A stretch of DNA of 20,455 nt from Bacteroidales bacterium (lineage in GTDB: Bacteria; Bacteroidota; Bacteroidia; Bacteroidales; Muribaculaceae): NCBI GenBank assembly GCA_900770215.1, contig CAAGJW010000106.1, forward strand, positions 1 to 20,455, in the 5' to 3' direction. Below are positions 13,565-20,455 of this stretch, piece by piece; positions within the stretch are counted from its first letter, which is position 1, and each line of letters begins with the position of its first letter. A program made the translations under genes and the position numbers. The notes under the pieces are model-generated. The model was given only the letters and a program-made list of their open reading frames with translations. It was not told where the DNA came from and ran no database searches.

Positions 13565-15658
13565 TTACGACAATTGCACGTCGTCTTCGGTGTCGACATC
13601 GACGTCGGTGCGCACCACGGGCTTGATTTCGTCGGGATAGGCCACCCGCATGTGGTAGAATGTGCGCAACCGCTCGACAAAGGTGGCCTTGATCACGCTG
13701 ATGTCGTTGAAACTGATGGGCGAGTCGTTGAGCAGGCCGTCGCTTATCTGCGTGTCGACGATGGTGTTGACCACGTTGTTGATGTCTTTCTCGTCGGGAT
13801 TCTTGAGCGAGCGGGCGGCAGCCTCGCAGGCATCGGCCATCATCAAGATGGCCGTCTCCTTGGTGCGCGGGTTGGGGCCAGGATAGGTGTAGGGAGCAGG
13901 ATCCACTTCCTCACCGGGATGAGCCTTGCAGGCCATGGTGTAGAAGTAGCGGGTGCGTCCCTTGCCATGGTGCTGCGAGATGAAGTCCTTGATCACCTGG
14001 GGCAGCTTGGCCTTGTCGGCCCGCTTGAGGCCGTCGGCCACGTGATTGATCACGATGCGGGCGCTCTGGTCGGGAGTGAGGCTGTCGTGAGGATTGACGC
14101 CATTCTGGTTCTCGGTGAAGAAAGCCGGGTTGTCGATCTTGCCTATGTCGTGATACAGGGCGCCGGCACGCGCCAGTTGCGGGTTGGCGCCTATCTCGTG
14201 GGCAGCCTCGGCGGCCAGGTTGGCCACTTGCAGCGAGTGCTGGAAGGTGCCCGGGCAGGCCTCGGAGAGCTCGCGCAGCACCGGGGTGTTGATGTCGGAG
14301 AGCTCGACCAGGGTCACCGTCGAGGTGAAGCCAAACAGCTTCTCGATGAGGAAAATCAGGATGTAGGCAAACGAGAGCACGGCGCAGTTGATGGCAAACT
14401 TGAGGAACGGGTGCCAGTTGTTGTTGGCAAACACACTGTCGAGGTTGCCCTCGTGCATGATTTGGAACGCAATGAAGCACAGGCTGTAGACCAGGAAGAT
14501 ATAGGCCGCGCAGCGCGCCAGTTGCGAGCGCCGCGACAACTCCTTGATCGAGACGATGGCAATGTTGCCAGCCAGGAACTGCATCACAATAAACTCGGCC
14601 TGGTTGTCGGCCACCAGCGAGCACAGTATCACCACAATCATGTTGATGAAAAACGAGGTGCGCGTGTCGCAGAAGGTGGTGATAATGATGGGCACCAAAG
14701 CAAAGGGAATGATGCCGAGATAGGACGGACGGAAGGCCACCACAATCTCCACCATGATCACAAAAAGCGTGTCGAAGGAGATGAGAAACACCATCTTGCG
14801 CAAGTTGGCAAACGTGCGCGGCCGCATGAGTTTCATGAAGATGTAGAACACAATCATGATGATCGACACAAACATGAGCTGGCCCAGTATGCCATAGTTG
14901 ATGCCGTTGGGGTGCATCTCGCGCTCGCGCATCATGCGCTCATAGGTCTGCAATATCATGTACTTCTGCGGGGTGACCAGGTTGCCGGGGAAGATGATGC
15001 TCTCGCCCGTCTGCACCACACCGCGTGGAGCCAAGGCCTTCTGGTAGGCGTCGTCGAGCAACTTCTTGGTCTCGACCGAGTCGTAGAGCACGTTGGGCTC
15101 GAGGTAGTTGGCTATCGACACTGTCGACAGGGCCGTGCGATATTGCGAGCCTGGCAGCAGCGTGTCGAGATCGGCATAGGCCTCACGCACCGATGTCATG
15201 TTGTCGGTCGGGACCAGGTCGGCCACCTTGTTGGTGAGCATGCGCACCTGCGGCAGCTGGTTGCGCGATATTTGGTCGTAGGTGTCGTTGTCGACGAGGC
15301 CGTTGTCATAGAGGCGGCTCACGGCGCTCACGATGGCCTGGCGCACCGGGGCGCTCGTCTCGGGCTGGCTTGCCAGGGCACGGCTCAGGGCGTTGAGCTG
15401 CTTGTTGGCCACGCGGTAGTCGGTGCGGTATATTTTCACAAAGTTGGCATTGATGCTGTCGATGATGCGGTGCTTGGTGATCGTGTCATACTCGATGGGG
15501 ATGTCGAACGGGGCCTTGAGCATGGGATAGGACCACGGCTTGCCCTGGCGGTAGTCGAGGTTGTGGAAGTTCTTGCTGGGCAGGCAGAAGGTGATGAGTG
15601 CCGTGGCCACGACCAGCATGGCTATGATGAATAGGTTGTCGCGTTTTGACTTTTCCAT
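13565..15658 (-). CDS. PgpH-like 7TM-HD domain phosphodiesterase
   Basis: The 697-residue protein has the full PgpH layout. An N-terminal membrane anchor lies at about 9-26, then an extracytoplasmic 7TMR-HDED domain (about 30-255), a block of transmembrane helices (about 258-440), and a cytoplasmic HD domain (about 465-650). Metal and catalytic residues are visible: H474 in FQHS, H503-D504 in YHDIGK, H539, H563-H564 in SQHHG, and D609 in MADACEA. Characterised PgpH proteins hydrolyse cyclic di-AMP to pApA; the same activity is likely here. It follows the Rel gene by 87 bp. Confidence 0.93.
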   Translation of the reverse strand: MEKSKRDNLFIIAMLVVATALITFCLPSKNFHNLDYRQGKPWSYPMLKAPFDIPIEYDTITKHRIIDSINANFVKIYRTDYRVANKQLNALSRALASQPETSAPVRQAIVSAVSRLYDNGLVDNDTYDQISRNQLPQVRMLTNKVADLVPTDNMTSVREAYADLDTLLPGSQYRTALSTVSIANYLEPNVLYDSVETKKLLDDAYQKALAPRGVVQTGESIIFPGNLVTPQKYMILQTYERMMREREMHPNGINYGILGQLMFVSIIMIVFYIFMKLMRPRTFANLRKMVFLISFDTLFVIMVEIVVAFRPSYLGIIPFALVPIIITTFCDTRTSFFINMIVVILCSLVADNQAEFIVMQFLAGNIAIVSIKELSRRSQLARCAAYIFLVYSLCFIAFQIMHEGNLDSVFANNNWHPFLKFAINCAVLSFAYILIFLIEKLFGFTSTVTLVELSDINTPVLRELSEACPGTFQHSLQVANLAAEAAHEIGANPQLARAGALYHDIGKIDNPAFFTENQNGVNPHDSLTPDQSARIVINHVADGLKRADKAKLPQVIKDFISQHHGKGRTRYFYTMACKAHPGEEVDPAPYTYPGPNPRTKETAILMMADACEAAARSLKNPDEKDINNVVNTIVDTQISDGLLNDSPISFNDISVIKATFVERLRTFYHMRVAYPDEIKPVVRTDVDVDTEDDVQLS

Positions 15659-15721
15659 GTGTCTTTATCTCTCAATATTGAAGTGTAAAAAACTGATAAC
15701 GGGTGAACTAGATCGCACACG

Positions 15722-15742
15722 CAGCGCGAGCGGCACGCGCTG
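15722..15742. terminator. GC-rich hairpin just after the rel stop codon
   Basis: CAGCGCG (15722-15728) and CGCGCTG (15736-15742) form a perfect 7-bp stem with a 7-base loop, starting 3 bp after the rel stop codon. No T-run follows on the minus strand, so it may attenuate or protect the message instead of ending it fully. Confidence 0.4.
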
Positions 15743-15745
15743 GCC

Positions 15746-17992
15746 TCAGCTCACGCGGGTGGCCGTGTTCACGCCTTTCACCTTCTTCAGGCGCTTGCAC
15801 AAGTTGGTCACGACCTCGGTGTCCTCGATGAGCACATCGAGCTCGCAATGAAACACGCCCTCGTTGGCGCTCACGTCGAGACGGCGTATATTGATGGCCA
15901 GGTTGGTCGATATCAAGTAGATGATTTCCTGCAATATGCCCATGCGGTCGATGCCCTCGATGGCAATGGTGGCCATAAACGTGGCACTCTTGGTCTCCCA
16001 CTTGCACTGCACGATGCGGGGACCGAAGCTGGCCTTGAGGCGGTTGGCCGTTTCGCAGTCCATCTTGTGCACCACCACCTCGTTGTTGTCGTTGACAAAG
16101 CCCAGCACGTCGTCGCCCGGGATGGGGTGGCAGCAGGGCGCCAGCTTGTAGTTGGGCTTGCCGTCGACGGTCTTGAGCTCATACACCTTCTTGTAGTCGA
16201 TGTCGTGGGCTGGCAGTGTTGCAGACTCGGCGGCGGCGGTGTCGTGGGCCTGCTTGGAGCGGTTGCCAAAGGGGCGCATCAAGCGGTTGAGGATGCCGTG
16301 GCTGGCCGGCCGCAAGGCCTTGAGCACCTGCGGCGAGAGGGCGATCTCGTTGTTGCCTATCATGTAGAAGAGCTCCTCCTTGTTGGGCACGCGCTCGCTG
16401 CCCACGATGCGGGTCATCGTCTCGTTGGTCACGGGCACGTTGTTCTGCTCGAGGAAGGCCGTGAGCTGGGCCTCGCCCTTGTCGATCACCTTGCGGCGGT
16501 TGTGGCGCAGGGCGGCCCGCAGCCGGGTCTTGCCCTTGGCCGTGACCAGGTATTTCTCCCACTCGGGGCTGGGCTGCTGGCTCTTGCTGGTGAGCACCTC
16601 CACCTGGTCGCCGCTCTGCAGCTTGTAGGACAGGGGCACGAGCTTGTGGTTGATTTTGCCGGCAATGCAGTGGGTGCCTATCTCGGTGTGCAGGGTGAAA
16701 GCCAGGTCGAGCACGGTGGAGTCGTTGGGCAGGGTGATGAGCTCGCCCTTGGGGGTGAAAACCACGATCTCGCGGGCAAAAAGGTTGAGCTTGATGGTGT
16801 CGAGAAAGTCGACGGCATTGGGCTCGGGGTTCTTCAAGATGTCCTCGATGGTCTGCAGCCAGGCCTGGAGCTCGCTTTCCTCCTCGCCCTCGCCTATCTT
16901 GTACTTCCAGTGGGCGGCAAAGCCGCGCTCGGCGATGTCATCCATGCGGCGGCTGCGTATCTGCACCTCCACCCAGTTGCCGTCGGGGCCCATCACGGTG
17001 ATGTGCAGGGCGCGGTAGCCGTTGGCCTTGGGGGTGCTTATCCAGTCGCGGGTGCGGTCGGGGTGCAGGCGGTAGAGGTCGGTGATCTCGCTGTAGATGT
17101 TCCAGCATATGCGCTTCTCGTCGGCCTCGTTGGGGCACTCAAAAACGATGCGCGCGGCATAGAAGTCGTAGACCTCGCTGAAGGGGATGTGCTTGGTCTC
17201 CATTTTCTTCCATATCGAGTAGCGGTTTTTGACCCTGGCCTTGAACTCATACTTGAGGCCCATCTTGTCGAGGCGCTCGCGAATGGGCGCGGCAAAGCGG
17301 GCAAACACCTCCTGGTTGTGAGGCGCCGACTTCTCGATTTGCTCGTCGATGGCCTTGTAGGCCTCGGGGTGCTCATACTTGAAGCTCAAGTCCTCAAGCT
17401 CGGTCTTGATGGCAAACAGGCCCAGGCGGTGGGCCAGCGGGGCATAGATGTAGAGCGTCTCGCCGGCTATCTTGTACTGCTTGTTGGGCGGCATCGAGGC
17501 CAGCGTGCGCATGTTGTGCAGGCGGTCGGCCATCTTGATGAGTATCACGCGTATGTCGGAGCTCATCGTGAGCAGCAGCTTCCTGAAGTTCTCGGCCTGA
17601 GCCGAGGCGTGGGTGCCGAAGATGCCGCCCGATATCTTGGTGAGCCCCTCCACAATCTGGGCTATTTTCTTGCCAAACTGGGCCTCAATGTCCTCGATGG
17701 TGTAGTCGGTGTCCTCCACCACGTCGTGGAGCAGCGCGGCGCATATCGAGGTAGACCCCAGCCCTATCTCCTGGCTCACAATCGTGGCCACGGCTATGGG
17801 GTGCATGATATAGGGCTCTCCCGAGCGGCGACGTATGCCCTTGTGGGCCTCTTTCGCAAACCGGAATGCCTTCTCTATGATCTCCACTTTCTTGCGATGA
17901 TTGCTTGACAGGTAGCCGTTTAACAGATTTTGATAGGCCGCCTCAATCATCTGCTCCTCACGCTGAGGGCTCTCGTTAGTTGCCTCTGTCAT
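15746..17992 (-). CDS. rel: Bifunctional (p)ppGpp synthetase/hydrolase (RelA/SpoT family)
   Basis: The 748-residue protein has the full long-RSH order. The HD hydrolase domain (about 45-195) shows LLHDVVEDTDYT and IKMADRLHNMRTL. The synthetase domain (about 235-370) shows STPKANGYRALHITVMGP and WVEVQIRSRRMDDIAERG. TGS (about 405-470), a conserved-cysteine region (LAPCCHPIPGDDVLGF) and a C-terminal ACT domain follow. Both active sites look intact, so it probably makes and degrades the alarmone. The ATG at 17992 is chosen over a TTG at 18004. It heads the cluster that ends with queA. Confidence 0.97.
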   Translation of the reverse strand: MTEATNESPQREEQMIEAAYQNLLNGYLSSNHRKKVEIIEKAFRFAKEAHKGIRRRSGEPYIMHPIAVATIVSQEIGLGSTSICAALLHDVVEDTDYTIEDIEAQFGKKIAQIVEGLTKISGGIFGTHASAQAENFRKLLLTMSSDIRVILIKMADRLHNMRTLASMPPNKQYKIAGETLYIYAPLAHRLGLFAIKTELEDLSFKYEHPEAYKAIDEQIEKSAPHNQEVFARFAAPIRERLDKMGLKYEFKARVKNRYSIWKKMETKHIPFSEVYDFYAARIVFECPNEADEKRICWNIYSEITDLYRLHPDRTRDWISTPKANGYRALHITVMGPDGNWVEVQIRSRRMDDIAERGFAAHWKYKIGEGEEESELQAWLQTIEDILKNPEPNAVDFLDTIKLNLFAREIVVFTPKGELITLPNDSTVLDLAFTLHTEIGTHCIAGKINHKLVPLSYKLQSGDQVEVLTSKSQQPSPEWEKYLVTAKGKTRLRAALRHNRRKVIDKGEAQLTAFLEQNNVPVTNETMTRIVGSERVPNKEELFYMIGNNEIALSPQVLKALRPASHGILNRLMRPFGNRSKQAHDTAAAESATLPAHDIDYKKVYELKTVDGKPNYKLAPCCHPIPGDDVLGFVNDNNEVVVHKMDCETANRLKASFGPRIVQCKWETKSATFMATIAIEGIDRMGILQEIIYLISTNLAINIRRLDVSANEGVFHCELDVLIEDTEVVTNLCKRLKKVKGVNTATRVS

Positions 17993-18016
17993 TTCAATTC
18001 CCAATAATCCAGTTTA

Positions 18017-18043
18017 CAAACTTACAAATAAATCCTGAGACAA
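18017..18043 (-). promoter_or_regulatory. Possible promoter of the rel cluster
   Basis: TAAGTTTG (18024 to 18017) fits TAnnTTTG and lies 24 bp before the rel ATG. A TTG (18043 to 18041) is upstream but only 16 bp away, shorter than usual. The 118-bp gap 17993-18110 also must contain the end of the receptor transcript, and no clear terminator hairpin is seen there. Confidence 0.4.
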
Positions 18044-18110
18044 CCGCCATCAAGCCCATCTTTTTTACTCAACTCCGCCCGTCGCCACGGTCTTGCAGTG
18101 GAGGGCCTGG

Positions 18111-20455
18111 TCACCTCACTCCGGTGCTGCGCTCGAGGTCGGTGGTGGTGAGGTTGGTGTTGCGCTTCACCTTGCTCTTGTCGCCGATGCTCATGTTGTA
18201 GACCAGCTTGACGCCAAACGAGCGGGCCGAGATCCAGTTGGTGCGGTATTGCGTGAAGCCAGCGCCCCAGTCCTTGCCCTTGAACTTGCTGTACTTCTGG
18301 AACGGGAAACTGGCCGTGAGCGACAACGAGAGATTGCCGGCCAGGGCGCGCTTGGTCACATAGCACGAGTAGATGTGGGCGTGGTCTACGCTCTTGGAAC
18401 CCAGTGTGGGGTTGGACTGGGTGTAGCCGTAGTTGCCGCCCAAGTAGAAACTCTTGGGCAGCTCAACATCGACGTTGGTATTCACGTTGTACACGAAGTT
18501 CTTCTGCAAGAGTTCACCGTCGCTGCCGTAGAAGAAAAGGCCACCCACGTTGGCAAAGGCGTTTATCGAGATGCGCGACGTGGGGCGATAGTTGAGCCAC
18601 AGCGACGGGACGAAGGATCGGTATTTCTTCCCGTTGAAGTAGGACTCATAGAGCAGCCGTGCATCATCGGGCTCCATCCACCTTCTTTTCAGGATGGGGT
18701 CGCGAGTGACTGCATAGTCGAGCGACAGCTGTGCAAAGGTTTTCGCCCCTATGTACATTGCATTGAGCCCTATGTTGTGGGTATTCTGCGGCTTCAAGTC
18801 GGGATTGCCCATCGAGGTGTTGAAATCGTCGACCTTGTCGACAAAGGGGTTGAGCAGCCATATCGAGGGCCGCCGCACGCCGCTGTAGTAGTTGAACCCT
18901 ATCTGGGTCGAATTGCCGGACTGGTAGGTGATCGAGACGCGCGGAATGAGGTCGACATGGTGCTCTCGCGTGATGAGCCCGGTCGCGCTGCGGGTCACCC
19001 TCGATTTTGAATATTCCACACGTGCACCAGCCGTGAGCGAGACGCGCTTGAGACTGTAGCTGGCATTGAGATAGCCGGCAATGTCGTAATAGGTCTGGCG
19101 CAGATTGCCACCGGCACGCGTGGTGTCGATTCGTTCCCAGTCCATGCCTTCGGCACTTCGGGCATAGTACTTGGGGTGCGACTTGCCGTGCCTGAGCGTG
19201 CCCAGGATGCCCGTCTTGAGCACCAGGCTCCGCTTCCTGACCGGAGTGACGTCGAGCTGCAGCGTGTGCTCGCTCAGCCCGCCCCGCGATGTGTTTTTGG
19301 TGAACTGCGAGCGCCCGTCGTGGCTCACCTCGCCCTCTTGCGACCGCACATCGGGGGAATAGGCAAAGCGGTAACCGGCCGAAAACACTTCTTTCTTGTC
19401 GCGGCGCAGTTTTTTATAAAACACGTTGGTCTCGAAACTCCCGTCCTGGTACTTGCTTTTGTTTTTGGTGAGCACATTTTCCTCAACGCTGCCCTCCCGG
19501 TATTGTTTTGTCCAGTCCAGCTTGTAGTCGGTAGATGAGAAACGGTAATGCCCGTCGGCATATATTGTGTTCAGGCTGTCGATTTCGGCCTCAAGCATGA
19601 GTCGGGCAGTGTGGTGCTGAAAAGTAGCCTCGTTGTGGGCGTCGCCCTTGAGTGTCGACGAGAGGCCGGGCAGTGTCGCTTCACGCAATTGTGCTACGGG
19701 CTGCTTGTGCTCGTTGCTCACGTCGTAGTCATAGGCAAGCGACAACTTCACAGGCCGTGTCACGAGATTGTAGCTTATCGAGCCATTGCCTTTTGGCTTG
19801 GTCTCGGCTTGCAGCGACAACAGCAGGCTTTGCCCCAGCACCTTGCGACCGGTTGTGACGATGTTGATGATCGTGGTTCCTGCCTCGGCCGAATAGGAGG
19901 CATCGGGATTGGTGATGATTTCGACCTTCTGGATGTTGGCAGCGGGAATGCTGCCCAACACCTGCGAGGGGTTTTGATTGGCAATCCTGAAGGGGTGCCC
20001 GTTCATGTAGATGGTGTAATTGCTGCCCCCTTTCACGGTGAGCCTGCCCACACCGTCGACAGTGACCATGGGCACACGCCTCATGGCCGTGAGCAAGTCC
20101 TCGGCCTGGCACTTGGGGTCATCGGCCATAGAATAGGAGAGCCCCTGATGTGTGAGCTTCACAAGTTTCTTCTGGCCCAGCACCACCACCTCGTCGAGCA
20201 ACGTGCGGTCGGGCTGCAGCATGACGACGACAGTGCCCAAGGTGTCGACGGCCGAGACCTGCAACTTGCGCGTACAGTAGCCCAGCGAGGAGATGCGCAT
20301 GTAGCCATCGCCGCCATCATTCACCTTGTGCAACACAAAGGTAACCATCCGAAATGCGCCGTCTTTTTGGAGTATTTTTTGATTGCGAGCTTTGCAGTCA
20401 AAAAAGCTATGTTTAATTTGAACGAGAACAACCGGTTTGTGATGGCGCAGCATCC
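18111..20455 (-). CDS. Outer-membrane TonB-dependent-receptor-like barrel (5' end missing)
   Basis: About 780 residues are visible; the frame is open to the right edge and no signal peptide is seen, so the true start lies outside. The order is a carboxypeptidase-regulatory-like domain (DGGDGYMRISSLGYCTRKLQ), the typical junction TLLDEVVVLGQKK (about residue 84), and a plug-like domain (AEDLLTAMRRVPMVTVDGVG, then GSIPAANIQKVEIITNPDAS and AGTTIINIVTTG). A long beta barrel runs to the C-terminus (KLVYNMSIGDKSKVKR). This fits the outer-membrane beta-barrel family related to TonB-dependent receptors in Bacteroidetes. No SusD partner lies downstream, so the ligand is unknown. Confidence 0.9.
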   Translation of the reverse strand, partial: MLRHHKPVVLVQIKHSFFDCKARNQKILQKDGAFRMVTFVLHKVNDGGDGYMRISSLGYCTRKLQVSAVDTLGTVVVMLQPDRTLLDEVVVLGQKKLVKLTHQGLSYSMADDPKCQAEDLLTAMRRVPMVTVDGVGRLTVKGGSNYTIYMNGHPFRIANQNPSQVLGSIPAANIQKVEIITNPDASYSAEAGTTIINIVTTGRKVLGQSLLLSLQAETKPKGNGSISYNLVTRPVKLSLAYDYDVSNEHKQPVAQLREATLPGLSSTLKGDAHNEATFQHHTARLMLEAEIDSLNTIYADGHYRFSSTDYKLDWTKQYREGSVEENVLTKNKSKYQDGSFETNVFYKKLRRDKKEVFSAGYRFAYSPDVRSQEGEVSHDGRSQFTKNTSRGGLSEHTLQLDVTPVRKRSLVLKTGILGTLRHGKSHPKYYARSAEGMDWERIDTTRAGGNLRQTYYDIAGYLNASYSLKRVSLTAGARVEYSKSRVTRSATGLITREHHVDLIPRVSITYQSGNSTQIGFNYYSGVRRPSIWLLNPFVDKVDDFNTSMGNPDLKPQNTHNIGLNAMYIGAKTFAQLSLDYAVTRDPILKRRWMEPDDARLLYESYFNGKKYRSFVPSLWLNYRPTSRISINAFANVGGLFFYGSDGELLQKNFVYNVNTNVDVELPKSFYLGGNYGYTQSNPTLGSKSVDHAHIYSCYVTKRALAGNLSLSLTASFPFQKYSKFKGKDWGAGFTQYRTNWISARSFGVKLVYNMSIGDKSKVKRNTNLTTTDLERSTGVR

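Noticed and set aside
13574..15634. A 686-codon rightward open frame opposite the PgpH-like gene
   Set aside because: It is a codon-bias shadow of a gene with complete HD-domain motifs. The translation is low in recognisable features.
12248..15733. A 13-base match GCAGCGCGAGCGG at 12248-12260 and 15721-15733, both in gaps of the rel cluster
   Set aside because: A shared GC-rich 13-mer is not unexpected by chance in 20 kb of GC-rich sequence, and only the second site forms a good hairpin.
15848..17908. A 686-codon rightward open frame opposite rel
   Set aside because: It is a shadow of the RelA/SpoT gene, whose active-site motifs are intact.
20200..20455. A possible frameshift at the N-terminal part of the outer-membrane protein
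   Set aside because: The segment is unusual, but it aligns plausibly with a regulatory-like domain (DGAFRM, then GYMRISSLGY), and the gene simply continues beyond the window.
1..20455. CRISPR arrays, tRNA, rRNA or a complete insertion sequence
   Set aside because: No regularly spaced direct repeats, tRNA-like cloverleaf, rRNA signature or full transposase gene was found on reading through.

Overview
The window looks like a chromosomal segment from a GC-rich member of the Bacteroidales, perhaps a Muribaculaceae-like gut bacterium. The evidence is a TonB-receptor-type outer-membrane barrel, DUF4919, DUF2027-Smr, DUF4143 ATPase and EFR1 ferredoxin families, and repeated Bacteroidetes-type promoters (TTG, about 18-20 bp, TAnnTTTG). 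Species-level placement is inference. No rRNA, tRNA, CRISPR array or complete insertion sequence was seen.

Layout. (1) Positions 1-3330 are an accessory patch. It holds the start of a leftward gene cut by the window edge, a DUF4143-type AAA ATPase, and a YhcG/DUF1016-type PD-(D/E)XK nuclease. Both complete genes sit among copies of one short repeat (core CCCCGATTGAGG). A 33-bp direct repeat with one mismatch brackets the nuclease gene exactly. The nuclease gene carries two in-frame perfect palindromes that appear related to each other, and a 19-bp perfect palindrome lies just upstream of the ATPase promoter. (2) Positions 3333-6096 carry an AraC-type regulator, then a compact rightward module: a small exported basic protein, an ECF sigma factor, a single-pass membrane protein that is probably its anti-sigma factor, and a Spy/CpxP-like periplasmic protein. 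The module ends at a strong bidirectional terminator (6129-6171).

(3) Positions 6191-10875 are a leftward operon with a clear promoter at 10904-10933: two small lipoproteins, a trans-prenyl diphosphate synthase, a TatD-family metallohydrolase, a DUF2027-Smr protein and an EFR1 flavodoxin-ferredoxin fusion. (4) Positions 10989-17992 are a second leftward cluster: Rel ((p)ppGpp synthetase/hydrolase), a PgpH-like 7TM-HD phosphodiesterase (c-di-AMP is the likely substrate), a small multi-pass membrane protein, a DUF4919 exported protein and QueA. (5) Positions 18111 to the right edge hold an outer-membrane TonB-dependent-receptor-like barrel whose N-terminus lies outside the window.

Regions 3-5 look like ordinary core or envelope genes. 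The strongest unexplained structure is in region 1: the paired palindromes inside the nuclease gene, which differ by compensatory base-pair changes, and the repeat-bracketed single-gene cassette arrangement. The four-gene sigma-factor module is a second candidate for a little-described system.
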